DNA of 13,971 nt from Croceibacterium_A sp964439725 (GTDB lineage Bacteria > Pseudomonadota > Alphaproteobacteria > Sphingomonadales > Sphingomonadaceae): positions 1 through 13,971 of the forward strand of contig CAYTPY010000053.1 of the NCBI GenBank assembly GCA_964439725.1. The letters run 5' to 3'. Below, in pieces: positions 1 to 6,229 of the stretch. The notes under the pieces are model-generated. The model was not told the DNA's origin, ran no database searches, and saw only the letters and a list, made by a program, of their open reading frames with translations. The translations under genes were made by a program, and so were the position numbers. Position 1 is the stretch's first letter. Every line of letters begins with the position of its first letter.

Positions 1-123
1 CGGTGCACCGGGCTCCTCGGCCTGTTGTGCGGCTGCGGGCGCCGCAACCATGCCAATTCCCATTGCGCTCGCGAGAAGCGCCGCACGTGTCTTTCTCCCC
101 TGAACCGAGATCTTCACCCTCAT
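1..123 (-). CDS. Partial exported protein (N-terminus only), possibly TonB-dependent receptor
   Basis: The reverse strand reads from an ATG at 123 to the window edge without a stop (41 codons). The product starts MRVKISVQGRKTRAALLASA, continues through a small hydrophobic stretch, and reaches an Ala-rich AAPAAA|QQAEEP site. This is a textbook Sec signal peptide with a likely signal peptidase I site near residue 32. A purine-rich GGGGAG lies just upstream of the ATG, and no earlier in-frame start exists before an in-frame TGA near 183-185. An Ala/Gln/Glu-rich mature start is common in sphingomonad TonB-dependent receptors, but no TonB box or plug domain is visible in what is present, so the family is a guess. 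The upstream region carries two palindromic operator-like sites, so the gene is probably regulated. Confidence 0.6.
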   Translation of the reverse strand, partial: MRVKISVQGRKTRAALLASAMGIGMVAAPAAAQQAEEPGAP

Positions 124-180
124 TCTCCCCTTTGTCGCGCCGCTCGCGGCCGCGCTGTTCGTAGCTAGCCGCGCTCGGCC

Positions 181-196
181 TGTTCACATCTGAACA
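181..196. promoter_or_regulatory. Palindromic operator-like site 1
   Basis: TGTTCA-catc-TGAACA is a perfect inverted repeat with 6-bp arms and a 4-bp spacer. It lies 58 bp upstream of the left-edge gene's ATG, just downstream of the TTGAGA hexamer at 205-210 (minus strand). That would place it over or near the -10 of that gene, which suits a repressor. The binding protein is unknown; a TetR-like or other dimeric helix-turn-helix regulator is an inference from the symmetry only. Confidence 0.55.
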
Positions 197-226
197 GTTG
201 CCACTCTCAACGTTTCGCTTACGAAT

Positions 227-242
227 CGTTCATAACTGAACG
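227..242. promoter_or_regulatory. Palindromic operator-like site 2
   Basis: CGTTCA-taac-TGAACG is a second perfect 6-4-6 inverted repeat. It shares the GTTCA-N4-TGAAC core with the site at 181-196, while the spacer and outermost base pair differ. The centres of the two sites are 46 bp apart. Same geometry and core with different spacers is what two binding sites for one dimeric regulator look like. Confidence 0.55.
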
Positions 243-284
243 GATGGGTAATGCAAACATGGATTGAGGCAGCCAACTCGCCGT

Positions 285-315
285 TTGGTATCTAGCTATC
301 AACGTGTGATATCAT
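285..315 (+). promoter_or_regulatory. Possible promoter for the first GGDEF-EAL gene
   Basis: TATCAT (310-315) matches the -10 consensus at five of six positions and is preceded by TGA (307-309), giving an extended -10. The best -35 candidate is TTGGTA (285-290), with a long 19-bp spacer. Transcription from here would leave a leader of about 110 nt before the GTG at 433. The same bases form the palindrome TGATATCA, so they could instead be a binding site. Confidence 0.3.
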
Positions 316-432
316 ACCGCATCAAAGCTTCGGCAGGCGAGTAAGGCGGACCACCCGCGCGGCGGGCAGAGCGATGTTAACCTTTGGCTTCTAGGCTCCA
401 CTCACCTTGGATCTGGCAGGCGAACGACCACA

Positions 433-2739
433 GTGACCGCTCGAACCCCGGCACTCGCATGGCCGGTTGCATGGCTCTTGGCTGGGCGGGCCGATCTTCC
501 CGCAGGTGTTCGCACGCAGCTGAAAGCGGGGCTGTTCACCTCGCTACCGATCTTCGTCGGCGGGGTGCTCAACACTGTGGCCATCGCTGGGGTGGCTTAT
601 TGGCGGCATCCCACCACCTTGTTCCTGATCTGGCTTTTGCTTGAAATTGGCGTGGCTTTGCTGCGCTTGCCCGTCGTCGCCGCCGGACGACGCGCGATTG
701 AGCAGGGCCGCACGCCGCCGGTAACTGCCGCCGCGTTGCTGGCCTGCGCCTGGGCCGCCGCGACCGGCTTTGGGGCTTATATCTCGGTGCGAACTGAGGA
801 CTGGCTGCTCGCCACCGTCGTCTGCCTTTCCGCCGCCGGCATGGTGTGCGGCATCTGCCTGCGCAACTTCGGAACCCCGCGGCTCGCCACCGTCATGATG
901 TTTCTGAGCCTTGGCCCCTGCGCGGTGGCCGGGCTTCTCGTTTCCGAGCCCTTGGTGGCGATCATCAGCATTCAGCTGCCAATCTTCATGGTGGTGATCT
1001 TCACCTCGGTATTCAGCCTCCACGGCATGATGGTCTCACGCATGGAGGCGCTCGCCGATCTCGAGAAAAGCGAGGCCTTCAACCGCAGCATTCTTGAATC
1101 AAGCCCCGACTACATGATGATCCTCGATGATCGACATGAGATCTTGTTCTGCAATCGGCCTGGGCGGCCGGTCGAGGACGGTAATGTTCTGCGCGGAACC
1201 AACTGGTTTTCGCTGCTGCCACCGGACTGCCGGGACGAAGGCCTGCGTGTTCTCGAAGCTGTCGCTGCCGGGCGGCAGGCCAATCTCACCACGTACCACA
1301 GCGATCCCGAGCGCGGCACGCGCTGGTTCGATGTGATCGCCAGCCCTATCGGTGACGGGAAGGGGCGGACCATGCTGGTGGCGCGCGATATCACGCATCA
1401 AAAGGCGACGGAGGCGCGGGCCGTATGGATGGCTCGCCACGATTCCCTGACCGGGCTCGCCAACCGCTCAGTCCTTCAGGACGAAGTCGAAGCTCGACTC
1501 CAGCAAGACAGCGCCGGTTGTGCTTGCGCGCTCCTGATCGTCGACATCGACAACTTCAAGACCATCAACGACACGCTCGGTCATGACGCCGGTGACGCCT
1601 TGTTGTGCGACTTTGCTGAGCGACTGAGCGCGGTCGTCGGGCCCGACGGCCTGGTCACTCGAACCGGCGGCGATGAATTCGCCCTACTGATCCCCGCCAA
1701 TGCTCCGGGTGACGTGGAGACCGTGGCCGAGCGCCTCTACGGCAGTCTGCGTGAACCGTTTCTCTACGATGGCCGCCTACTCGAATGCTCGGCCTCGATC
1801 GGTGCCAGCGTCCTTCGCGAAGACGGCGCGACACGCTCGGAAGTGATGAAGGCGGCCGACATTGCGCTCTACGCCGCCAAAGCCGCCGGCCGGGGCCAAT
1901 TGAAGCGGTTCGAAGACGCGATGAAGGTCGAAGTGGACCGCCAACAGTCGATGATCGCCGCCGCGCGCCAGGCCTTGGTGCAGGACCGCATCGAACCGTT
2001 CTTCCAGCCCAAGATCCGACTGTGTACGGCGGAGATCGTCGGCTTCGAGGCGCTGCTGCGGTGGACTGACAGCTTCGGCACCCTGCGCTCGCCGGACGAT
2101 CTCAGCGCCGCCTTCGAAGATCCCACGCTCGCTACCGAACTCAGCGATCGGATGTTCGACGCTGTCATAGACCAGGTCGAAGCATGGAGCCGCGTCGGGT
2201 TTGAATTCGGGCACGTGGCGGTCAACGTCACTGCCGCCGACTTCCGCCGCAGCACCTTCGCCGATGACCTGCTGCGGCGGATCACGGAGCGCAACCTCGA
2301 TCCTTCGCTGCTGCAACTGGAAATCACCGAAACCGTCTTCCTGGGCCGGACCGCCGGCTATGTGGAAGCGACATTGCGTAAGCTCAGCGATCACAAGATC
2401 CGCATCGCGCTCGACGATTTTGGCACCGGTTACGCGTCGCTATCGCACCTGAAGCAGTTCCCCGTCGATCTCCTGAAGATCGACCGCTCGTTCGTTCAGG
2501 ATCTGGGCCGCAGCCGCGATGCTGAAGCCATCACCGCCGCGGTCATCAATCTCGGGCACTGCCTCGGCATGGAAGTGGTCGCGGAAGGGGTCGAAACCGT
2601 GGGCCAGCAAACCTGGTTGGCGCATCTCGGCTGCGACACCGGCCAAGGCTTCCTCTACTCGCCGGCGATTCCGGCGGCGGAGGTCCCCCTGCTGCCATTC
2701 GCTCCCGGTCGCCCTCCCGTGCTCCAACTGACCGCCTGA
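433..2739 (+). CDS. Membrane-bound PAS-GGDEF-EAL protein (c-di-GMP cyclase/phosphodiesterase hybrid)
   Basis: The 768-residue product combines a diguanylate cyclase domain (2 GTP to c-di-GMP) and an EAL phosphodiesterase domain (c-di-GMP to pGpG). About six hydrophobic segments at residues 34-196 anchor it in the inner membrane. A PAS-like sensor follows (about 217-330), then GGDEF (about 340-500) and EAL (about 512-755). The GGDEF motif (412-416) is intact, but the inhibitory RxxD site is absent (GPDG in that place). EAL residues are all present: EAL 539-541, N598, EITE 630-633, D661-D662, K682, E718/E721 and Q738. Phosphodiesterase activity is therefore likely and cyclase activity possible; in many hybrids one domain only regulates. 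The start is GTG at 433 with a poor ribosome site; no in-frame ATG lies nearby, so the start is uncertain. The N-terminal membrane region matches no named MASE type that I recognise. Confidence 0.93.
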   Translation: MTARTPALAWPVAWLLAGRADLPAGVRTQLKAGLFTSLPIFVGGVLNTVAIAGVAYWRHPTTLFLIWLLLEIGVALLRLPVVAAGRRAIEQGRTPPVTAAALLACAWAAATGFGAYISVRTEDWLLATVVCLSAAGMVCGICLRNFGTPRLATVMMFLSLGPCAVAGLLVSEPLVAIISIQLPIFMVVIFTSVFSLHGMMVSRMEALADLEKSEAFNRSILESSPDYMMILDDRHEILFCNRPGRPVEDGNVLRGTNWFSLLPPDCRDEGLRVLEAVAAGRQANLTTYHSDPERGTRWFDVIASPIGDGKGRTMLVARDITHQKATEARAVWMARHDSLTGLANRSVLQDEVEARLQQDSAGCACALLIVDIDNFKTINDTLGHDAGDALLCDFAERLSAVVGPDGLVTRTGGDEFALLIPANAPGDVETVAERLYGSLREPFLYDGRLLECSASIGASVLREDGATRSEVMKAADIALYAAKAAGRGQLKRFEDAMKVEVDRQQSMIAAARQALVQDRIEPFFQPKIRLCTAEIVGFEALLRWTDSFGTLRSPDDLSAAFEDPTLATELSDRMFDAVIDQVEAWSRVGFEFGHVAVNVTAADFRRSTFADDLLRRITERNLDPSLLQLEITETVFLGRTAGYVEATLRKLSDHKIRIALDDFGTGYASLSHLKQFPVDLLKIDRSFVQDLGRSRDAEAITAAVINLGHCLGMEVVAEGVETVGQQTWLAHLGCDTGQGFLYSPAIPAAEVPLLPFAPGRPPVLQLTA

Positions 2740-2741
2740 GC

Positions 2742-2777
2742 GGGTGGGCGGCCGCAGGCATCAAACCGGGCCCACCC
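2742..2777 (+). terminator. Hairpin after GGDEF-EAL gene, possible terminator
   Basis: GGGTGGGC (2742-2749) pairs perfectly with GCCCACCC (2770-2777) around a 20-nt loop, starting 3 bases after the stop codon. Only a short CTT follows instead of a T-run, so it could be a weak intrinsic terminator or a 3'-end stabilising hairpin. It suggests that purSQ is transcribed separately from the upstream gene. Confidence 0.4.
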
Positions 2778-2845
2778 CTTGTCCGCCGGCCCCGCAATCG
2801 CCATAGGACCTCCGACTCCCGTTAAGCAGTAGAAGGCCCCTTGCG

Positions 2846-3088
2846 ATGAAGGTCCGCATCCACGTCAGCCTCAAGCCCGGCGTGCTCGATCCGCAAGGCC
2901 GCGCCGTGCATCACGCTCTTGAAGGCCTCGGTTTCGAAGGGGTGCAAGATGTCCGCATCGGGCGCCTGATCGAACTCGATGTGGCCGACGGCACCAGCGA
3001 CGCCGCGCTCGACGAGATGTGTCGCAAGCTGCTCGCCAATATGGTCATCGAGAACTACCGCATCGAAAAGCCAGAGCTGGTATCATGA
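2846..3088 (+). CDS. purS: Phosphoribosylformylglycinamidine synthase subunit PurS
   Basis: The 80-residue product has the size and pattern of PurS. It begins MKVRIHVSLKPGVLDPQG, has the conserved segment RIGRLIELDV, and ends in the LANMVIENYRIE stretch. PurS is the small structural subunit of the three-part FGAM synthase (PurS-PurQ-PurL), which converts FGAR, ATP and glutamine to FGAM in purine synthesis; it bridges the glutaminase PurQ and the ATP-dependent PurL. AGAAGG lies 9 bases before the ATG and is a good ribosome site. Its stop overlaps the purQ start (ATGA), so the two are translationally coupled and made in matching amounts. purC, often located just upstream, is not here; a GGDEF-EAL gene is there instead. 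purL is not in the window. Confidence 0.96.
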   Translation: MKVRIHVSLKPGVLDPQGRAVHHALEGLGFEGVQDVRIGRLIELDVADGTSDAALDEMCRKLLANMVIENYRIEKPELVS

Positions 3089-3762
3089 GCTTCCGCGCCG
3101 CCGTCGTCACTTTCCCCGGCTCCAACTGCGACCGCGACATGGCGGTGGCGTTGGAGCAGGTTTCGGGCGCTGCCCCGCACCGCGTATGGCACGGTGATGC
3201 GGAGCTTCCCGACCGGCTCGATTTCATCGCCCTGCCCGGCGGCTTCTCCTACGGCGACTACCTTCGCTCCGGCGCCCTAGCCGCGCGCAGCCCGATCATG
3301 CGGGCGGTTGTCCAGGCTGCGGGCCGCGGCGTGCCGGTTCTCGGCGTCTGCAACGGCTTCCAGGTGCTGACCGAAGCCGGCCTGCTACCCGGGGCGCTGA
3401 TGCGCAACGCGGTGCAGACATTCATCTGCCGCGAAGTCGCGCTCAAGGTCGAAACCAGCCAATCGCTGTTCACTTCCGCCTACGACGCCGGGCAGACCAT
3501 CCGCATCCCGGTCGCTCACCACGACGGCAATTACTTCGCCGATGAAGACACGCTCGACCGCCTCGAGGGCGAAGGCCGCGTCGCTTTTCGCTACCTGCAG
3601 ACGTGCAACGGCTCGCGCCGCGACATCGCCGGCATCCTCAACGAGACCGGCAACGTGCTCGGCATGATGCCGCACCCGGAACGGGCCGTAGAGCCGGAGC
3701 ACGGATCGACCGATGGCCGCGCCCTGTTCGAAAGTGCCGTGCGAAGCCTCGTCGACGCTTGA
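3085..3762 (+). CDS. purQ: Phosphoribosylformylglycinamidine synthase subunit PurQ (glutaminase)
   Basis: PurQ is the class I glutamine amidotransferase of FGAM synthase and supplies ammonia from glutamine to PurL. The 225-residue product shows the N-terminal TFPGSNCDRD, the oxyanion region PGGFSYGDYLRSG, and the nucleophile elbow GVCNGFQ with catalytic Cys89. Near the C-terminus, MPHPERAVEPEHG carries His197 and Glu199 of the triad. Length is normal for the stand-alone form. The ATG at 3085 is preferred over an in-frame upstream start at 3019 because it forms the ATGA overlap with purS and gives the standard N-terminus. The gene converges on a second GGDEF-EAL gene with 35 bp between the stops. 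Confidence 0.97.
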   Translation: MSFRAAVVTFPGSNCDRDMAVALEQVSGAAPHRVWHGDAELPDRLDFIALPGGFSYGDYLRSGALAARSPIMRAVVQAAGRGVPVLGVCNGFQVLTEAGLLPGALMRNAVQTFICREVALKVETSQSLFTSAYDAGQTIRIPVAHHDGNYFADEDTLDRLEGEGRVAFRYLQTCNGSRRDIAGILNETGNVLGMMPHPERAVEPEHGSTDGRALFESAVRSLVDA

Positions 3763-3771
3763 TTTCGCGAG

Positions 3772-3791
3772 GCCCGGGCACGATCCCGGGC
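3772..3791. terminator. Hairpin between convergent purQ and GGDEF-EAL genes
   Basis: GCCCGGG (3772-3778), loop cacgat, CCCGGGC (3785-3791): a perfect 7-bp GC stem in the 35-bp gap between two convergent stop codons. Its position suits a bidirectional terminator. Neither side has a T-run, so it may only assist Rho-dependent termination. Confidence 0.45.
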
Positions 3792-3797
3792 GCGCTC

Positions 3798-6158
3798 TCA
3801 GGCCAAGGCTGCGACGGCCAAGCGTGAGCGCTGCGTCAGGTTTCGTGCTTCCTGCGCCGGCATCGGCCGGCCGAAGTGGAACCCCTGGATCTTGTTGCAG
3901 CCTAGCTGGCGGACCAGATCCACTTCCTTGTCGGTTTCCACGCCTTCAGCCGTCGTGGTCATGTCCAGGCTCTGCGCCATCGCCACGACCGCGCGGATGA
4001 TCGCCAGGCTTTCCCGGCTGCCCTGCGCCGCGCCTTGCACGAAGCTGCGATCGACCTTGATGTTCGAAAAGCGCAGCGCCCGCAGGTAACCCAGCGACGA
4101 ATAGCCGGTGCCGAAGTCGTCGAGCGCCACCGAGCACCCCACCGCCATGATCTCCTCCAGCGTCTGGCGTGCGGTGCGGGCATCGCGCAGGAAGATGCTT
4201 TCGGTCACTTCGACTTCGAGGCGATAGGCGGGCAGCCCGCTGTCCGCGAGCGCCCGCACCACATGCCCGGCGAAGCCTGGCTCGAGCAATTGCTCGCCCG
4301 AGACGTTGACCGCGACTTTGAGGTTGCCGTCCCACTGCGCCGCCTGCCGGCAGGCCTCGTGCAGCACCCAGTTGCCGATCGGCACGATCAGCCGGGTATC
4401 CTCGGCCAGCGGGATGAACTTGCCCGGACTGACGGCGCCGTGCTCCTTGCTGTTCCAGCGCAGCAGTGCTTCGAAGCTGACCAGCCGCTCGTCGTGGGCG
4501 TCGACCACCGGCTGGAAGTTGAGCTGAAACTCCTTCTTGCCGATCGCATGGCGCAGCGAGTGCTCGAGCTTGCGTCGCTCCTCGGCGTTGGCATGGAGCG
4601 ACGGCTCATAGCGGCAGTGCGTCCCCCCGCCCTCGTCCTTGGCCCGGTAAAGCGCCAGGTCGGCATTGCGCATCAGCGTCTCGACGGTCTCGCCGTCGAT
4701 CGGGCAAACCGCCGAACCGACGCTCGCGCCGATGTAGAGCATGTGGTTGTCGACGTTGTACGGCTGCGACAGCGTGTCGATCACCGCTTGCGCAATCCGC
4801 GCCACTCGCTCGCGCTCCGACGCATCGCGGATGACGATCGCGAACTCGTCGCCGCCCAGCCGCCCGCACTGCTCGTTCTCGCCGGCCACCGTCTTCAACC
4901 GCTGCGACACTTGCGCCAGCAACCGGTCGCCGACCTGGTGCCCCAGCGAATCGTTGACCGACTTGAAGCGGTCGAGATCGATCATCAGGAACGCGCACTG
5001 GCTGCGCCACTGCGCTGCATAGCGCATCGCCTCGCCGAGCGCCTCGGTCAGCATCAGGCGGTTGGGCAGCCCGGTCAGCGTGTCATAGCGCGCCAGGTAG
5101 GCGATCTTCTCGTCCGACTCGCGCTGCACCGTGACGTCCGAACCGACCCCCCGGAACCCCAGGAATTTTCCATGTGCGTCGAGCATCGGCGTTCCCGACA
5201 GCTCCCACCACTTGCAGCCGGAATCGACATCGACCTGCACCAGCAAGTTGGAGAAGCTCTCGCGCCGCTTCAGCCGCTCCGCCAGATCGTGCAGGCTCGG
5301 CGGAAACTGTCCGCTTTCCCAGGCTTGCCCGGCGATCATCTGGATGAAGGGCACCCCGTCCAGCTCGGCCGCGTCGCGGCCCACGGCATAGGCGAAGCGG
5401 GCGCTGGCCGAACGGATGCGCCGGCTGGTGTCGACCTGCCACAGCCAGTCGGCTTCGTTTTCCTCGAACTCGCGCAGCAGCAGCGAAACGACTTCGTCCT
5501 TCTCCGCCGCGCCGGCTTCGGCGATGCGTGCCGAGAGGCAAGTTCGTCCCGCCTCGATCGTGCCCGAGATCGCGACCGTCACATAGGCCGCGGTCACCGC
5601 GGCGAACCCGTAGTCGCCGCCGGCCATGAACGTCCAGATCGCGGCCGCGCCGGTGATGGTCGCGAACATGACGGTGCTCATCGGCGCCGCCGACATCAGC
5701 ACCGCCGAACAGGCGATCAGCATCGCCACCAGCGTCCACAACGCGTAGTGCTCGGCCAGGGAGGCGTAGGGGACGAAGCCGATCAGCGCCGAGGCCCAGA
5801 CCGCCGCGCACCCGGCCACGCCGAGCGCCTGCCGCGCGAACTCCTCGCGCGTCATTGCCCGCCGGTCGACATTCGCCAGTCCCCGGTCGATGCTTGCGGC
5901 CAGCCACACCGCCGCCGCCAGCGCCGCCAGCCATCCGCCCAGCAGCCAGGCCGGCGCCTGGCCCGCGAACAGGCTCACCGTCAGCGCCGCCGCCAAAGTG
6001 TGTGTCACGGCGCGGGTCAGCGTCACCTTGCTCAATCGGGCATATTGCAGCCCCCGCAGTCCCGCCCACTCCCCTTCATCGGGGTCGCGCAGGCCCAGGA
6101 TCTGCAGCGAGCTCAGCCGCAGCGGCAGCTTGGGAAGATCGGATGTATTTCCCGTCAC
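3798..6158 (-). CDS. Membrane-bound PAS-GGDEF-EAL protein (second c-di-GMP hybrid)
   Basis: The 786-residue product has the same architecture as the protein at 433-2739 but a different N-terminus: about 45 cytosolic residues, roughly six hydrophobic segments (47-203), a PAS-like domain (about 236-355), GGDEF (about 360-525) and EAL (about 540-775). GGDEF is intact at 435-439. The inhibitory RxxD is missing (GENE in that place). EAL signatures are complete: EALLRW from 563, NVSGEQL, EVTES, D680-D681 in DDFGTG, KVD, AEGVET and IQGF. It is therefore probably an active phosphodiesterase, with cyclase or GTP-sensing capacity in the GGDEF domain. The start is GTG at 6158 with no clear ribosome site; no nearby in-frame ATG offers a better choice. 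The gap to the upstream glmS stop is 71 bp and contains a hairpin, so separate transcription is likely. The two hybrids are related by family but differ throughout, so they are not a recent duplication. Confidence 0.93.
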   Translation of the reverse strand: MTGNTSDLPKLPLRLSSLQILGLRDPDEGEWAGLRGLQYARLSKVTLTRAVTHTLAAALTVSLFAGQAPAWLLGGWLAALAAAVWLAASIDRGLANVDRRAMTREEFARQALGVAGCAAVWASALIGFVPYASLAEHYALWTLVAMLIACSAVLMSAAPMSTVMFATITGAAAIWTFMAGGDYGFAAVTAAYVTVAISGTIEAGRTCLSARIAEAGAAEKDEVVSLLLREFEENEADWLWQVDTSRRIRSASARFAYAVGRDAAELDGVPFIQMIAGQAWESGQFPPSLHDLAERLKRRESFSNLLVQVDVDSGCKWWELSGTPMLDAHGKFLGFRGVGSDVTVQRESDEKIAYLARYDTLTGLPNRLMLTEALGEAMRYAAQWRSQCAFLMIDLDRFKSVNDSLGHQVGDRLLAQVSQRLKTVAGENEQCGRLGGDEFAIVIRDASERERVARIAQAVIDTLSQPYNVDNHMLYIGASVGSAVCPIDGETVETLMRNADLALYRAKDEGGGTHCRYEPSLHANAEERRKLEHSLRHAIGKKEFQLNFQPVVDAHDERLVSFEALLRWNSKEHGAVSPGKFIPLAEDTRLIVPIGNWVLHEACRQAAQWDGNLKVAVNVSGEQLLEPGFAGHVVRALADSGLPAYRLEVEVTESIFLRDARTARQTLEEIMAVGCSVALDDFGTGYSSLGYLRALRFSNIKVDRSFVQGAAQGSRESLAIIRAVVAMAQSLDMTTTAEGVETDKEVDLVRQLGCNKIQGFHFGRPMPAQEARNLTQRSRLAVAALA

Positions 6159-6196
6159 CCGCCGGGCTTAGCCGCCGAATGGTTAGGGGGGCGTAA

Positions 6197-6218
6197 AGCC
6201 GGCCCGCCAAGGCCAGCT
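6197..6218 (-). terminator. Hairpin downstream of glmS, probable intrinsic terminator
   Basis: On the minus strand AGCTGGCC, loop ttggcg, GGCCGGCT forms an 8-bp stem with one G-U pair, followed directly by TTTACG. It begins 11 bases after the glmS stop. Stem strength and position fit termination of the glmU-vapBC-glmS unit before the GGDEF-EAL gene; the T-run is short. Confidence 0.5.
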
Positions 6219-6229
6219 ATTAGACAAGT

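Larger units (their letters stand above)
124..432. other. 309-bp divergent intergenic control region
   Basis: This is the only gene-free stretch above 300 bases. It separates the left-edge exported protein (minus) from the GGDEF-EAL gene (plus). It is clearly more AT-rich in its middle (about 200-320) than the surrounding coding DNA. It contains two perfect 6-4-6 palindromes (181-196 and 227-242), a TTGAGA -35-like hexamer on the minus strand (205-210) between them, and an extended -10-like TGATATCAT on the plus strand (307-315). No tRNA, small ORF with a ribosome site, or recognised riboswitch was seen. Confidence 0.75.

Noticed and set aside
353..365. CCCGC-gcg-GCGGG short inverted repeat upstream of the first GGDEF-EAL gene
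   Set aside because: Small GC repeats of this size are expected by chance at this base composition, and its position says nothing specific.
3019..3084. Upstream extension of purQ by 22 residues
   Set aside because: It would overlap most of the purS C-terminal coding region and add non-family residues. The ATG at 3085 gives the standard PurQ start and an ATGA overlap.
5083..6069. Long Gly/Arg-rich open frame on the minus strand inside the second GGDEF-EAL gene
   Set aside because: It is an alternate-frame shadow with runs of Gly and Arg. The main frame encodes the membrane, PAS and GGDEF domains.
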